DNA of 53,887 nt from Haplomitrium mnioides (taxonomy: Eukaryota > Marchantiophyta > Haplomitriopsida > Calobryales): contig JBNGIS010033859.1 in the NCBI GenBank assembly GCA_049999725.1, positions 1 to 53,887 on the forward strand, given 5' to 3'. Positions 11,201 through 23,760 of this stretch are shown here, in pieces (positions within the stretch are counted from its first letter, which is position 1; each line of letters starts with the position of its first letter). The notes below the pieces were generated by a model, which worked only from the letters and a program-made list of their open reading frames with translations, did no database searches and was not told the origin of the DNA. The position numbers and the translations under genes were made by a program.

Positions 11201-14200
11201 ACTACCATGAAAGAAAATAGTAAAACAACAATGATTTGGTGTTGATCATTCAATTTTACAGCCACATACTATATCTCACTACCATTAAAGAACAAAGTAA
11301 TGGTGTCTATGTCTCTCCACACTTAGCAACAATAATTTTATGTTAATCGTTCAATTATATGAGAACACACTATATCCCATTACCATAAAAGAAAAAATTA
11401 ATTCAACAATAAATCACTATTAATTGTTCAAACTATATCCAATTACCATGAAAGAACAAATTAATTCAACAATGAATCGCTATTAATTGTTCAATTATAC
11501 AAGAACACACTTTATCTCATTACTATAAAGGATAAACACAATGCTATCTATATCTCTCCACACTTAGCAAAAATGATTTAGTGTTGATAGCTCAAAAATA
11601 CAAAAGCATACTACTTCTTATTACTATAAGAGAACAAAGTAATGCTATCTATATCTTTTGAAATTTATCAACAATGATTTAGGGTTAATCATTCAATTAA
11701 ACGAGAATATACTATGTCTCATTACCATAAAAGAACAAAGTTATGCTATCTATACCTCTCCTTATTAGCAACAATGGATGAGTGTAAATCGTTCAATTAT
11801 ACAATAACATACTACATCTTAATACCATGAACGAAAACTGCAATTCAATATGATTAAGTATTAATTGTAAATTATACAACAACATATTATATCTCATTAC
11901 CATAAAAGATCAAAGTATTGTTATGTATGTCTCTACCTTCTTGGCAACAATAGTTTTATGATTATTGTTCAATTATACAAGAACACACTTTATCTCATTA
12001 CCATGAAAGAACAAAGTAATGCAATAGTGAATCACTATTAATTGTTCAATTATACAATAACATATTATATCTTATTACAATGAAGTAAAAAGGCAATATT
12101 GTCTATGTCTTTCCACACTTAGCATTAACAAATCATTGTTAATCGTTCAATTTTTTAAGAACATACTTTATCTCACTATCATGAAATAGCAAAGTATTGG
12201 TTTGTACATCTCTCCAAACTTATCAAGAATGATTTAAGATTTATCTTTCAATTAAACAAGAACATACTATATCCCAATATGATGAGAAAACAAAGTAATG
12301 CTATCTATAACTCTCCATACTAAGCAAGAATGGATCCGTGTTAATTGTTAAATATACAAGAACATAGTATATCTCATTACCATGAAAGAACAAAGTAATG
12401 CTATCTATATCTATAACAACAAGGATTGAGTGTTAATTGTTCAATTATACAAGAGCATACTATATCTCACTACCATGAAAGAATAAAATACTGCATCAAA
12501 GATTTAGTGTTAATCGTTTAATTATACTAGAAAATACTTTGTCTCATTACTATGAATGAACAAAGTAATGCTATCCATGTCTCTCTACACTTAGCAAAGA
12601 TGACTCATTGTTACTCATTCAATTTGACAAGAACAAATGTTATCTCGTTACCATTAAAGATTTAAGTAGTTATATCCATTTCTCTTCACACTGAGCAACA
12701 ATGATTGAGTGTTAATCATTTGATTATACAAGAACATACTATATCTCATTGTTATAAAAGAACAAAGTAGTGCTACAATGATTTAGTGTTAATTATTTAA
12801 TTATGAAAGAACATACTATATCTTATTAGCGTGAAAGAACAAAGTAATGATATATGTATCTCTCCACATATAGCAACAATAATTGAGTGTAAACTATTCA
12901 ACTATACAAGAACATACTCTATCTTATTACCATGAAAGAACAATATAGTGCTATCCAAATTTCTCCAATTCTAGCAACAATGATTAGGTGTTAATCATTC
13001 AATTACACAATAACACACTATATATTACTACCATGAAAGAACAAAGTAATGCAACAATGAATCAATGTTAATCGCTCAAATATACAAGAGCATACTTCAC
13101 CTCAATAGCATGAAAGAACAAAGTAATGGCATCTATATCTCTCCACACTTAGCAACAATGATTGAGTATAAATAGATCAACTATAAAAGAACACATTATA
13201 TCTCATTGCCATAAAGGAACAAGTAATGCTATCTATATCTCTCCACACTCAGCAACAATGAATGAGTGTTAATCATTAATATGTATAAGAACATGGTATA
13301 TTTCAATACCATGAAGGATCAAAGTAATGCAATCTATGTTTATCCACACTTAGCAAAATTGATTCACTATTAATCGTTTAATTATACAAAAACATAGTAT
13401 TTGTCATTACCATCAAAGAACAAAGTAATGCTATCAATGTTTCTCTTAATATTTGGCAGCAATGATTGAGTGTTAATCATCCAATTATACAAGAACATAT
13501 TATATCTTTTTACCATGAAAGAACAATGTAGAGCATTGATGATTGAGTGTTTATTGTTCAAATAAACAAGAACATACTATATCTCATACAATAAAAAAAC
13601 AAAGTAATGCTATATATATCTATACACACTTAGCAACAATGGATGAGTGTTTATTGTTCAAATCTACAAGAACATACTTTATCTCATTACCATGAAAGAA
13701 CAAAGTAATGCTATCTATATTTCTCCATGCTTTACAATAGTCATTCAAAATTTATCATACTCTTATGCAAGAACATACTATGACTCATTACTATGAAAGA
13801 ACAAAGTAATGCCATCTATATCTCTCCACGTTTAGCTACAATATTTAAGTGTAAATTGTTTAATTATAGAAGAACATGCTATATCTCATTACTATGAAGG
13901 AACAAAGTAATGCTATCTATATGTCTCTACATTTAGCAACAATGATTCAACATTAATTGTTCAATTATGCAAGAACACACCATGTCTCATTATAGTAAAA
14001 AACAAAGTAATTCTATTTATGTCTCTCTACACTTAGCAACAATAATTCGGTGTTAATCATTCAACTATACGAGAACATACTATATCTCATTACCATGAAA
14101 GAACAAAGAATTGCAACAATGAATCACTATTAGTCATTCAATTATACAAGAACAAACTATATCTCATTACCATGAAAGAACAAAATAATGCTATCTATAA

Positions 14201-14313
14201 TTCTCCACACTTGGCAACAATGGATGAGTGTTAAATGTTCAAAAATACAAAACATATTATATTTCATTACCATGAAATAACAAACTAATGCTATCTATAT
14301 CTTTCCACACTAA
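8263..14313. repeat. Satellite array, about 101-bp monomers
   Basis: About 6 kb of tandem repeats. Anchors recurring in nearly every unit are TTCAATTATACAAGAACATA, CATTACCATGAAAGAACAAA and CTCTCCACACTTAGCAACAA. A full monomer counts to about 101 bp. A recurrent shorter form of roughly 77 bp lacks the CTATCTATATCTCTCCACACTTAG part and joins AAAGTAATGC directly to AACAATGA. Monomers diverge by many substitutions and small indels, so the array is old. The open frames at 9456-9701 and 9958-10302 are chance frames in the repeat. The same monomer resumes at 53821, so the array was split by the large insertion. Confidence 0.93.
9430..11300. repeat. 860-bp higher-order repeat in the satellite
   Basis: Two nearly identical blocks, about 9430-10290 and 10291-11150, plus the start of a third (to about 11300), are offset by exactly 860 bp. 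Distinctive variants confirm this: TTCTTTTTCTATCCACACTT ends at 9780 and again at 10640, and GAACAAAGCAATGCTATCTT starts at 10151 and again at 11011. Neighbouring monomers outside the blocks are much more divergent, so a multi-monomer unit was duplicated recently. Confidence 0.85.
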
Positions 14314-14338
14314 ACAGCCGCTACTTTGAATCAAGTGC
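14314..14338 (+). repeat. Left terminal inverted repeat
   Basis: Pairs with 53793-53817. It differs from the reverse complement of the right end only at positions 4 and 24 (G here, A there). It is preceded by TAA at 14311-14313 and by satellite sequence ending CTTTCCACAC. Confidence 0.8.
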
Positions 14339-15912
14339 ATGCTACTCAAAACAACAACCTTTTTTTTAAGGAGAAAACGTGACTTTTGAGCTTAGAAAAA
14401 GAGAAAATGAGGTTTTTTCTTGAAAACAAAAAGTATGTAAGTTTTTGAGCTTCATTTTGTGCCATTTTAACAAGGATAATAGAACACGATTCAATTTCAT
14501 TATGCAAAATCAAGCAATATTCTAAGTTTTTTTAAATATTAGAAATCTCAAAATCAATGAAAGGTATAAAAATTCTAGTAAGTTTTCACAAGAAACTTGC
14601 ATTTATCATTGTTTACAATTCAAAGCATAAAATTGCAATACACATCAAAAGAAACTATTTTGAAATATGTTTGTTTGCACAAACTCTATGCCCGCATGGA
14701 CATAGTGCTTTTTGAAACTTATTTTTTGGGAAAAAAAATTACGCAACATGAAGAAAATGCCCAAGCGGACTACAAGTCAAGGAAATGAGTTTGTAATTTT
14801 ATACTCAAAAACCAACATAACAAAACATTGTATAGATTTAGGAGCTCTATTTTCAAGTTCAATAAAAAAAGAAGCTTTTATTTGTAGATGAAAATCCATG
14901 CTCACACAAATTCAAGTAGGCATAAAAAGAAGATTTCAGTATTAAAAAAATATTACAAAATTCAGAAAAACATTATGCAAAGGAGTCATATTAAAAATCA
15001 AAAAGGCAGTGGCTTAGAAGATTGAAGTAAGAATGCAAACAAAAAACATCTCCAAGTTTTTGACTAGATTCTACAAATTAAAGGTTTTGAGTTCTACAAA
15101 AGAGTCTTTCACCAGTGTAGAATCTTAGTTCTAATCGATAGTCTTTGTATGTGGAAGCTTGAGGGTTGTATATTAGAAGTAGAATGTGTGAAAGGCTTCA
15201 ACTTCCACCCCAAAGTCTATGTGCGCATAGGAATCCAAGCTCAACATCTGAACACTCCACCCCAAAGTCTATGCGCGCATAAGAATCCAACCTCCCCATC
15301 TAAACACTCCACAACAAACACTATCAAGAACCTAGGTTTTAGGTTTCACATGAGAGTTTTTGCACGAACGACATTTTGACATGCAAATCAAAGTCTGTGA
15401 AACCATAGGGTTCAGACTTCTACAACCAATGATACAAGCACTAAAGGTTCTTTTTTTTCCCAACAAACTCTACGCATGCTAAAGATTTTGTTTTTTGATT
15501 CAGAATCTAAAAGAAAGGTAGGTATAAACCTCTACACCTGAGTCAAAGTACACCAAAGGGTTTTAATTATACATCAAACCCCTTACAAGCAAAAAATAAT
15601 TAGTCAATTTGGGCAGATGCTTTAGCGATACAATAGCCTTAAACTCTTCTAAAAAGCACTAAAGTTGGAATCAACATACCTACATTTTGGAGAAGAAAAT
15701 GTTTTACAAAGAAAATGAAAATATTAACTAAAGATTTAAGTTTCATTTACATAGAATAACATTCAACTTGGAATGATTCATAGTAAAAAGTTCAAAGTGG
15801 TAGAAAAATTGAACAAGTTATTTCAAAATATTCTCACGTACTTTATTAAATAATAATCTTAAATTACAACATACTTGAAATACACAATATATAATAAAAT
15901 TCTTAAATTATT
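14339..15912. other. Left subterminal region of the TIR element
   Basis: AT-rich and without a convincing gene. It contains several copies of a palindromic motif with an ATGCGCGCAT-like core, for example near 14680-14700, 15213-15232 and 15263-15285. The small frames at 14597-14788 and 15149-15379 pass through these motifs and have no recognisable domain. Subterminal repeats of this type often serve as transposase binding sites in DNA transposons; that role is inferred here. Confidence 0.5.
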
Positions 15913-17700
15913 TTAGTCACTTGTCTCAACTTCTTCGGATTCACCTTCGGAAGATTCATCAAGATTAACTTGATCTCTCTAAATGTTAATGATAGTGATT
16001 GAATCTCTTTCAAACATTTTAGGATTGAGGGTTTTTTGTCTCTCATACTCAAATAGATTTGGTTTAATTGTAGCTAGAGTGGTTTTCTTCAATTAGTTTT
16101 TTTGTGTAAGAAGGAAATCAAAAGACAAAATTGTGATTTTTGTCACATCAAGTACATCAATATGTAGCTTTGATTTGCATTTCTCTTTTGTTGCAATTAT
16201 TTTTTTTGGGAAGCATTGTTTAGAAAATGCATCCTCAGCCTGACAAGCAAACCATTGAGCACATACTTGTTTCGGGTTTGTTGGATCTTCCTTATAACAT
16301 GTCAAAACTTTGAGAACTTTGGCAACCCAAAACGGTCTACCATTTGGATCTAGAGATGCAACAACACAAATAAACATTCTAGCTTTCATCTCATGTAGAT
16401 TGCAAAACTTATGCATGTATCGAGTGTTGTGTGAAAGAGTCATTTCTCGCGTCTAAGTGCTCCATCATAGATTGCTTGATGTGTAGAAAGTGTTTGATGT
16501 ACTTGAGTATCTTCTTGTGTCTCTTGAGCATCAAGCTAAGAACCTAGACAAACATTTTGAGAATCATTACAAGTGTTTGACGGTTGTCAAGGTGGAAAGA
16601 TAAGTTCTACTTCAAGTCCTCATTTTGTTTTCCAAGGATGTAGGCCATAATCTCTTGTTGGGCAAGAAAAAAGTCATTCCACTATTGAATATCAGAATCT
16701 GTAAAGAGCTTGTAGCAGTTCTCACTTATGTTGTTCCTTTTTGAAAATACGACTTTCTCGGCATCAACTTCTCTTCCTTCCTTTTGAGATCGTTTGATTT
16801 CAAAACATGCCTTGAGAGGAATCATAATTGAACTCAAAATTTCTTTGTCTACATCACATAGGCACTTGAGTTGACAAATACCATCCACATGTTACTTAAG
16901 TTCATTTGTTGAAAACTAATCTTTGTCTTGGAATCATTTAACTGGAACTTGAATTGTTGATTAAAGGTAATATCATGTATCCTTTGAACCAGAGAGAGAC
17001 ATTGTTGTAGACTCGTTTTGAAATCCCAAGTTTCCAACAAAAGAGTTACTTGAGGTTTAGGATCATAAGATAATTGAAGTGCCTTGCTAAGACTCGCAAT
17101 TGTGAATGCTTTGATACGTTTCAAACGTTTCGAAAATCGGTTGAACATTTGATCAATTTAATCATGAGTATGGCCAACCATAAGAAATCCCATCTTGATT
17201 TTTTGAAAAACATTCTTGGCAATAAGGAGACTAAGAAATCCAAATAAGATAGAATTCTTATTCTCTCATGTCGTGTTGTCCAACAGAAGATACAAAGTTG
17301 GAGACAATAGCTCTTCAAAGTCACATAATATTTTGTTGAGCACAGTAGTTGTCAAATTAGAATCGCTTCTTAAGTTCTTGTACACTAAGAAGACCCTTGA
17401 AGAAAGAGAATGATTGAATATTAAAGCACTAACAACATGCACACCTACTAAACAATCTTCATCAATGTTTTCTAGTAGCAAAGGCGAGTATGGAATAACA
17501 ATTTTCTTCTCATCCATTCCATCAATGAGAATTCTTAAGTACTTTTGGCCATCAGCATAACATTTTCTTTGATGGTTTGCAAGTTTTGTTCTTTCTTTCA
17601 TTTGTTGGTCATGATGAAGAAACAGTTGGCGATTATATTTGATTGGACATAAAAGTAGTTCAATAAAACATATATTGATTCTTGTAACTTCAAAACACAA
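15913..17700 (-). pseudogene. DUF7869-type transposase-like gene, core and C-terminus
   Basis: Read on the minus strand, the pieces 17700-17266, 17230-16849, 16888-16682 and 16443-15913 form one protein interrupted by frameshifts and stops. The N-terminal piece has HHDQQMKERTKLANHQRKCY, then ILIDGMDEKK, then YLLLDNTT. The next has FLMVGHTHD-stop-IDQMFNRFSKRL. An IDGMD, LDNT, VGHTHxxIDQMF series is how I recognise the DUF7869 family, which has an RNase-H-like transposase layout with acidic residues in these blocks. The C-terminal piece (PFWVAKVLKV, later AQWF and IDVLDV) looks like a small chromatin-binding or BAH-like module, followed by an acidic tail (ESSEGESEEVETSD) ending at 15913. The family name is from memory; the fold and catalysis are inference. 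Confidence 0.65.
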
Positions 17701-18489
17701 CCTGAGGTGTTAAAAAAAATTCAAATCATCTTAAACAAATGTTTGGATTGGTAGAAGTGAAAACTTTGTAAAACACTAAAAATAAACTTTAGGTAATTTG
17801 GAAAAAAGGAAAAACCATTTGATTTAAAATAAACAAAGGTTTCAAAAAGACAAAAACAAGATTTGCTAGCAAAGGTTCACAAACTAGAACACATCCTCTG
17901 AGCATTTAGAATGAGTGGAAACAACAACTAATCGTATGCGTGCAAAAGACCAATGCAACAACACTAATATCATGGCTTGTTGTGACTATTGTCACAATTG
18001 GTTTTAAAAGAAACAAGAAAGTATCTTATGCGCGCATAGGATTTGCAAGCAACAATAATGATTCTTGCTATTTTTTTCCTAGTAAGGGCTCTTGATTTAA
18101 AGCAACGAAAACAAAACTTGTTGCAAGACTAAGGTCACCACCAAGAATTAGATTCATTTTCTCGCTTTATTCAATTATAGATAGGGTTAAGATTGAAACT
18201 TTAAACAATAGATCCTATGTAAGCATAGACTCTATTGCTCACAGCTCAAGTTGCTAAGAATTATTCGACTCAAATCTTGTTTGCTGTGAACAACTTAACA
18301 AAAAAACATCTTTTGGCTCTAAGTTGAGAAAACAAAACATCTCTATGACTAAGCATTGAGTCTAGAAAAAAGAGCATGGATTAACCAAATGTGTCAAAGA
18401 GAAGAAATTTGTTATCTTTGTTGGACTCCAAGACAGATTTTTCTTGCAAAAATTTTATTTCTTTGCATGTTTCACAAACAACAAATCTA
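17701..18489. other. Probable intron or decayed linker of transposase gene
   Basis: No stable frame on either strand. It contains ATGCGCGCAT-type palindromes near 18027-18045 and a weaker one at about 18205-18225. It lies between the N-terminal conserved block and the core of the minus-strand gene, so it is either an intron or a decayed linker. Confidence 0.4.
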
Positions 18490-18960
18490 TTGCATTTTGG
18501 AATTTTTATATTTGGAAAATGAGTTCTCTAATATTTTGTAAAACTTGATAAACTCATAATACAAAATATAAACTTCGTGAGTAAGCATTCTCTTGTAGTG
18601 TCCCTGAAAAAAAACTATCCACCCACCCACGCACAAAATCTCCTTTAGCAGGTGGTTCTCTCTTTCCAAAAATGCTTCTAGAATCTACGTTTTTGAGATT
18701 TTGAATCCATTGGATTCTATCATTTCCTACTCATAATATTAATTTGAAGGCTCTTCTACATACAAAGGTACCACCAATTAGAGTAAACAAAATGTCAACA
18801 TCAGACTCTTTTCTTCGTATTCCCCACTAATGTATGATATCTCAATTCTTCATGCTTTGTCGAAAGTACATTTCTCTCACCATTTTCAAAAAAATTGGTC
18901 TTGCACAACAACAAGAAATTATTTTGACAACATGAAATTCTCTTCAATTAAGAAATTGAC
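18490..18960 (-). pseudogene. DUF7869-type transposase-like gene, N-terminal block
   Basis: On the minus strand this encodes a stretch with a CCQNNFLLLCK start, then ENGERNVLSTKHEELRYHTL, and after a frame break IGGTFVCRRAFKLIL-stop-VGNDRIQWIQ and SIFGKREPPAKGDFV. A cysteine-rich start, then a (G/T)FVCRRAF block and a short helix (RIxxIQ) is the order seen upstream of the catalytic core in DUF7869-type proteins. The in-frame TGA would be GGA or CGA before mutation. Together with 15913-17700 it makes a plausible single gene. Confidence 0.55.
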
Positions 18961-19122
18961 ATTGGATTGAGCTTTTTCTTCACAAAGCTCTTGTCATGAA
19001 GGACTTTACGCAAATAATTTTCATGTAAGGTGTTTTACCCATTTGGGTTTTGGCCTATACAAAGAGTTCTTATGTTATGCTAGTCGATTCGGTCCGTAGG
19101 CGAATCCAACCATAGGAGATAA

Positions 19123-19536
19123 TTAATCATCTTGAGGATCTTGATCATCATCGTATACACTGTTTGTTTTCTCACAAAAGTTTTTCGAGAGATGCGGTTC
19201 TCCTTGAGGACTAAGAGAATTGCACCATTCCCAAACGTAAACTTGATCAATATCTCGATTATTAAGAAATGTTTTTTTTAACAAAATCAGTGCCCTTGGC
19301 AATAACTCTAACGAAATGTTGATTAATTGACACTCTTTGCTAGAATCGTTTCTCAAACTATTGTCTGAAGACTCCTGCAAAAGAATTTGGTTTATTTGAG
19401 ATTTCCCAATTTCCTTACGAGGTGCAACTTGAAATGAAATCACTCGTTGTTTGAGTGGTGTTATCGAGGACAGGGATTCATCTCCAAATATAAAATTGTC
19501 TATAAATTGTTTATTTTTTGTGTTTTGAACAAACAC
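19123..19536 (-). pseudogene. Possible upstream exon of transposase gene
   Basis: A 137-codon frame upstream of the N-terminal block on the same strand. The product is polar, with an acidic C-terminus (SVYDDDQDPQDD). I recognise no domain. Its position between the conserved block and the candidate first exon at 29831-29944 suggests a fast-evolving N-terminal exon, but it could be a chance frame. Confidence 0.35.
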
Positions 19537-19681
19537 ACTTTGATCATGAATATCGAGGTCTTACTTAGATGAGGATGAAGAAAGGTCTACAACTGTATGG
19601 AATTTCTATGTTGAACCTCTTTTTGTTGATATGTTGGAATACTCAGAAGAAAGATTCAACTTTGACCACTTGAAGAGCAAC

Positions 19682-19686
19682 AAAGT
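19682..19686. repeat. Target site duplication AAAGT, left copy
   Basis: AAAGT here is repeated at 29627-29631 directly after the second LTR end, which defines gypsy element B as one insertion event. Confidence 0.8.
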
Positions 19687-22600
19687 TGTCACCCCCTATT
19701 CCGGGTCTTAACCTTTTCAGGTCCTACTTTAGGTGCAAGGGAGGATGGTTTACGGGCTTTCAGGTTCTTTTCTTGGATGGCCCCTTGCCAGTTACCACTT
19801 TAGGGCTCTAAAGATACTTCCTTTCCTTTCCAGCCTTAAAGACGCCACTCACTCTCTTCTGGTGGCACTCAAGTCAGACATGCATGCAATCCCCAAGTCC
19901 ATATTCATACCCCCAGCTGATCTGTGTGTGATTCTTCCGCTTTATTCATAAGACCCAATGACTTAGGCCCTGCCACCTTAATTGTGCTTGGGCAGAATGG
20001 TGCTGGTGACCTACACAACTGAACACTACCACAAGTCTAGACTCCCCCTCTCAGGGTGGTCACAGCACTGGTCCAGATATTCCTAACTATCCTAGAATGC
20101 ACTAAATCCTAATCTATGCAACAGAATCATAACAGAGAGCATTTACCCCTATGATACCAGACTTGTGTCAAGGGATTGGACTCCCCTTTCAAGGCTGTTC
20201 CCAGGGTCTGCTCAACTATCTTGATGTCTTCTAAGCTAATCAAACTCTAAAACACAATACACAATGTAAATCTAATCTACACATATATAAACAAACACTT
20301 TATACAATATGTGCAAGAGAAACAGAGTCCTTGAAGGCCCTCTGGATTTCTATCAACTGTTACTTCCCTTATGAGTCCTTGGTGCTTTACAACCTACAAC
20401 CTAGCAACCACCCACACACCCTCCTCTCCAGATGGTTTTTTAACTTCCCTCACGAGAAGCCCTGCTTTTACTTCCTCATGCTAGGAAGAGAGTTTCTTTG
20501 ACTTCCACCTCTAGAAGACAGCTTTACCAGCTGCAGGTTGCTCACTCCACCCTCAAGCCTCGATGAGTCATCCCGTGCAGTGCGGAAGCACTAACGTAGC
20601 CCCCCCGCCCCCCTCTCAGCTCCACTTGAAGAAACACACCAGAGTGTTCTCCGAACACTCTGGGTTAATACTCATAGACAAGAAATGGCAGAGACAACCC
20701 AAGCTCCTCACTTGGCGGCCTCTCCCGAAGTCATAACCAGCCGCAATCCCTTCGAACTATCGTATCAATAACCCTCTGCTCTGGTCCACCGGCAAGGATG
20801 AGTTCCTTGGATTGCCCGAGGATCCAGAGCTCCTCACTCTGCAATCCTCAGCGCCCCTCCAGTCCACATCCGAATCCTGCTGGCCCCTTGGAGCTAGTAC
20901 CCCTGCTTCACGTAGTTGCTCACTGAATTCCCACTCCAGCCACCCCTTGTTGCGATTTCCTTGTCCTCAGATCGTGGTACTACTACACAAAAAATGCAGA
21001 GACGACCCCAAGTCCTCCCATGGTGGACTCTCTTGAAGTCTAAGTTGGCCAGAATCCCTTCCAGACCTCGTATCAGTAACCCTCCGCTCTGGTCTACTAG
21101 CAATGATGAGTTCCCTAAATCGCTCGAGCATTCAGAGCTCCTCACTCTGCAATCCTCGGCTCCCCTCCAGTCCACATCCGAATCCCCTTGGCTCCCTGGA
21201 GCTAGTACCCTTGCTTCACATGGTCTTCTCAGTGAATTCTTAGTCCAGCTCCTCTAATTGCGATTCCCTTTTGCGTGCAGTCGCCTCGCGCTCTGAGATT
21301 GCCCTTGCATCAACTTGAACATAATCGAATGCCTTCGATGTATACCCCCATCGCGCACTGCCCCCCGCGAGCCCTGATCCGATAAATAGTCATTATGGCT
21401 GTTGAGCTCGAAGTGAGAGAATACAATGCGTGGCTCCCTTGTCAAATAATCTTGTTATAGCGGGAAGGGAAATCAGGCCCCGTCTCCCTTCAGTTGATCG
21501 AGAAAGACAAGTACAACGGTAATTTTACGCAGAGCTCCGAGGAATCTTGCGGGAAGAGATTTCGTAGATTCTCGTAGAACCAAGTCCAAAGAGGCTCTTC
21601 GGAACTGAGTTCCGAAGTGCCCCACGAAACACAGTCTACGGAATCTCCACAGATTCCCCCGTAGATCCCTCTTTCTTCTCCTTGCGCCACGTCGTCCACT
21701 GCACCGCTGTCCGACGCCGCCCCGCAAGGGGGTAGGCTGACCGTTGCGCTGACTGCTCCTTTCGCAGCTGACCCGTACGTTGCCCGAGGTCCGATGAACT
21801 CTTCTCCTTGCGCCACGTGTCCCGTGAATTGCTTCAGGGTTCTTGGAGTCGTCACGTCCTCCGAAGGGCCCTATCTGACGCCGCCCCGCAAAGGGGTAGG
21901 TGGACTGTCGGCTAACTTTCTGCCAAGGTTGACCCACGAAACCCCTTGTGAGCTTCCCAATGTGCCACATTGTCCGAAGGCCGCCGCCTGACACTACCCC
22001 ACAAGAAGGTAGGCGGACCGTCGCGTGGACCCTTCTTCCGAAGTTGACCTTCGGAAACCCTACCAAGCTCCCCAGCGCGCCATGTTTCTGAAGCCCTCCA
22101 ACGGACTCCCTACACTCGCCACGTCATCCGAAGAGCTGATGCGGACTTACCCTGCTCGCCGAATAAGAATTCGGCCGATGTCGTCATTTTGTTGTACCTT
22201 CAAAGTAAGAACTATGCGCTCGCCCGAGGCTATCTTTGCTAACCTATTTGAAAGCTCGATATAAGAACTACAAGGCTATTTCAGACCGTTCGCCCTTTCC
22301 AAACTTTCGGATGCCAGTCGCACCCCGTCAAACCTTCACCCTTGTGCTTGTTGAAGCTGCAAATAGTCACCCTTTCGGCGCCGTTCGCTCCTCTGTCGGT
22401 CGCACCGGCATTATCTTGATTTTACGGCCGCTCTCATCTTGCCACCCGATTCACCGATAGATCGTCTTTTCGGCATACCTTTCGTTTACCCCCACCGGAT
22501 AGGCGCCATATTGCCCTTTTGGCTCAACTTTCTTCCCGTTGGACGGTTCGCGATGGGTTGCAGTTTCACCACTATTGCGCCTCATTTGAACCGGATCGCC

Positions 22601-23606
22601 GACAAGTCGTCTTTTCACCTTAACTTGCTCTTATTCGGCTAGTTCGGTGATCTGTCCCTCTTTCGGCTCTTCTTTGTGTTTCCTCTTGGCAGATTTGCGC
22701 TAAGTCGCCCCTTCGGCTTCCTCGCTCCTCCTCCACTCAGATCTCCAATATATCGTCCTTCTGGCACTCTCCCATTTTCCTTCGGCCAGATCCCTGATAA
22801 GTCGCTATTTCAGGCCCTCCTCCTTGCTCCCCTGTTGGTTTCCTCGCGGGTCCCTCTTGACTCGGGTCCCCACGTCGTAAGACAGATCGGAACCCCGTTA
22901 AGTGGGCTCCCCACTTAGGGAGGCGTCTGTCCGCAGATTCTCGGACCTCTTGGTGCCACCACGTCATCTATGGAATCCCGCGAAGTGCTTCGGAGACGCC
23001 ACGTTTTCGTGGAATCTCGAAAGGCCTTCCGAGCTCTCCACCTTTTCGCTAGGATTTGCGGACTCGAATGGGAGGGTTCGATCAGCTTTGCAGTACGCAC
23101 TCCTGCTTGTGGGATCGAAGCGTCCCTCTTCCCTGGCCTTGCTCACCCTCGTGACGATCTCACCTTCTCACTTCCCTCCTTGATCCTTGCTTCTCAATTT
23201 GTGGCCACTACATGACCCCCGCGATCTGGCTTTCTTCGGAGTGCCTTCGGATTTCGTCATCGTAGATCCATTCTTCTTTCTCCTGTGATTGCTTCGCCAT
23301 AAGTGGCTGCTCTCTTCTTTTTCCCTAGGCTCATGTCCCCGCATCCTCTTGAGGCCCACGGATTCTTGCTAGCCTGCTTCAAATTTTGAAAGGTGGCCCT
23401 TCCTCTGGCTTGCAATCTTGGTCCCCTCCTCATCTCCTTCGCCATGATCCTGTTTCCCTCCCAAGACTCATGCACCTTGGTCTTAGTAGTTGTTTGAGGG
23501 CAATCTGTGGCTCTTGAGAGGCCCTCACACTTGCCAAGGCTTATTGTGTCGATGATGCTTTTGATTTCCTGAATTTTGCTTGAGTGCTCCAAAGCACCAG
23601 CTGACA
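19687..23606 (-). repeat. LTR of gypsy element B (about 3.9 kb)
   Basis: Begins TGTCACCCCC and ends CCAGCTGACA, and is related along its length to the LTRs of element A (33159 and 42117). The section 21700-22040 has tandem copies of a GC-rich block containing CCGACGCCGCCCCGCAAAGG and GTAGGCTGACCGTCG. The many open frames of 60-200 codons on both strands are a by-product of GC content. Nothing in them resembles a protein domain. Confidence 0.75.
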
Positions 23607-23760
23607 TAACTCCCCTTTTAAGTGTGACGCGTCCTCGCAAACACACTTCTTCTACCTCAATTTTTTGGTGCCTTTGTTGCTGGTCGCTGGCTCGACTCTG
23701 TATCTCCTGCAAAACTACCCCACGAAACACCTCCCCTCACAAAACACACACTCACACACA
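23607..23760 (-). other. Gypsy B 3' internal end with polypurine tract
   Basis: Read on the minus strand, the sequence next to the LTR ends AAAAGGGGAGTTA, a polypurine tract. It matches the equivalent place in element A (36202-36350), including the nearby ACACACACA run. Confidence 0.6.

Noticed and set aside
20812-23359. Many frames of 60-200 codons in LTR B
   Set aside because: GC-rich LTR sequence leaves frames open on both strands at once; no domain is recognisable, and the frames are not preserved in the related A LTRs.
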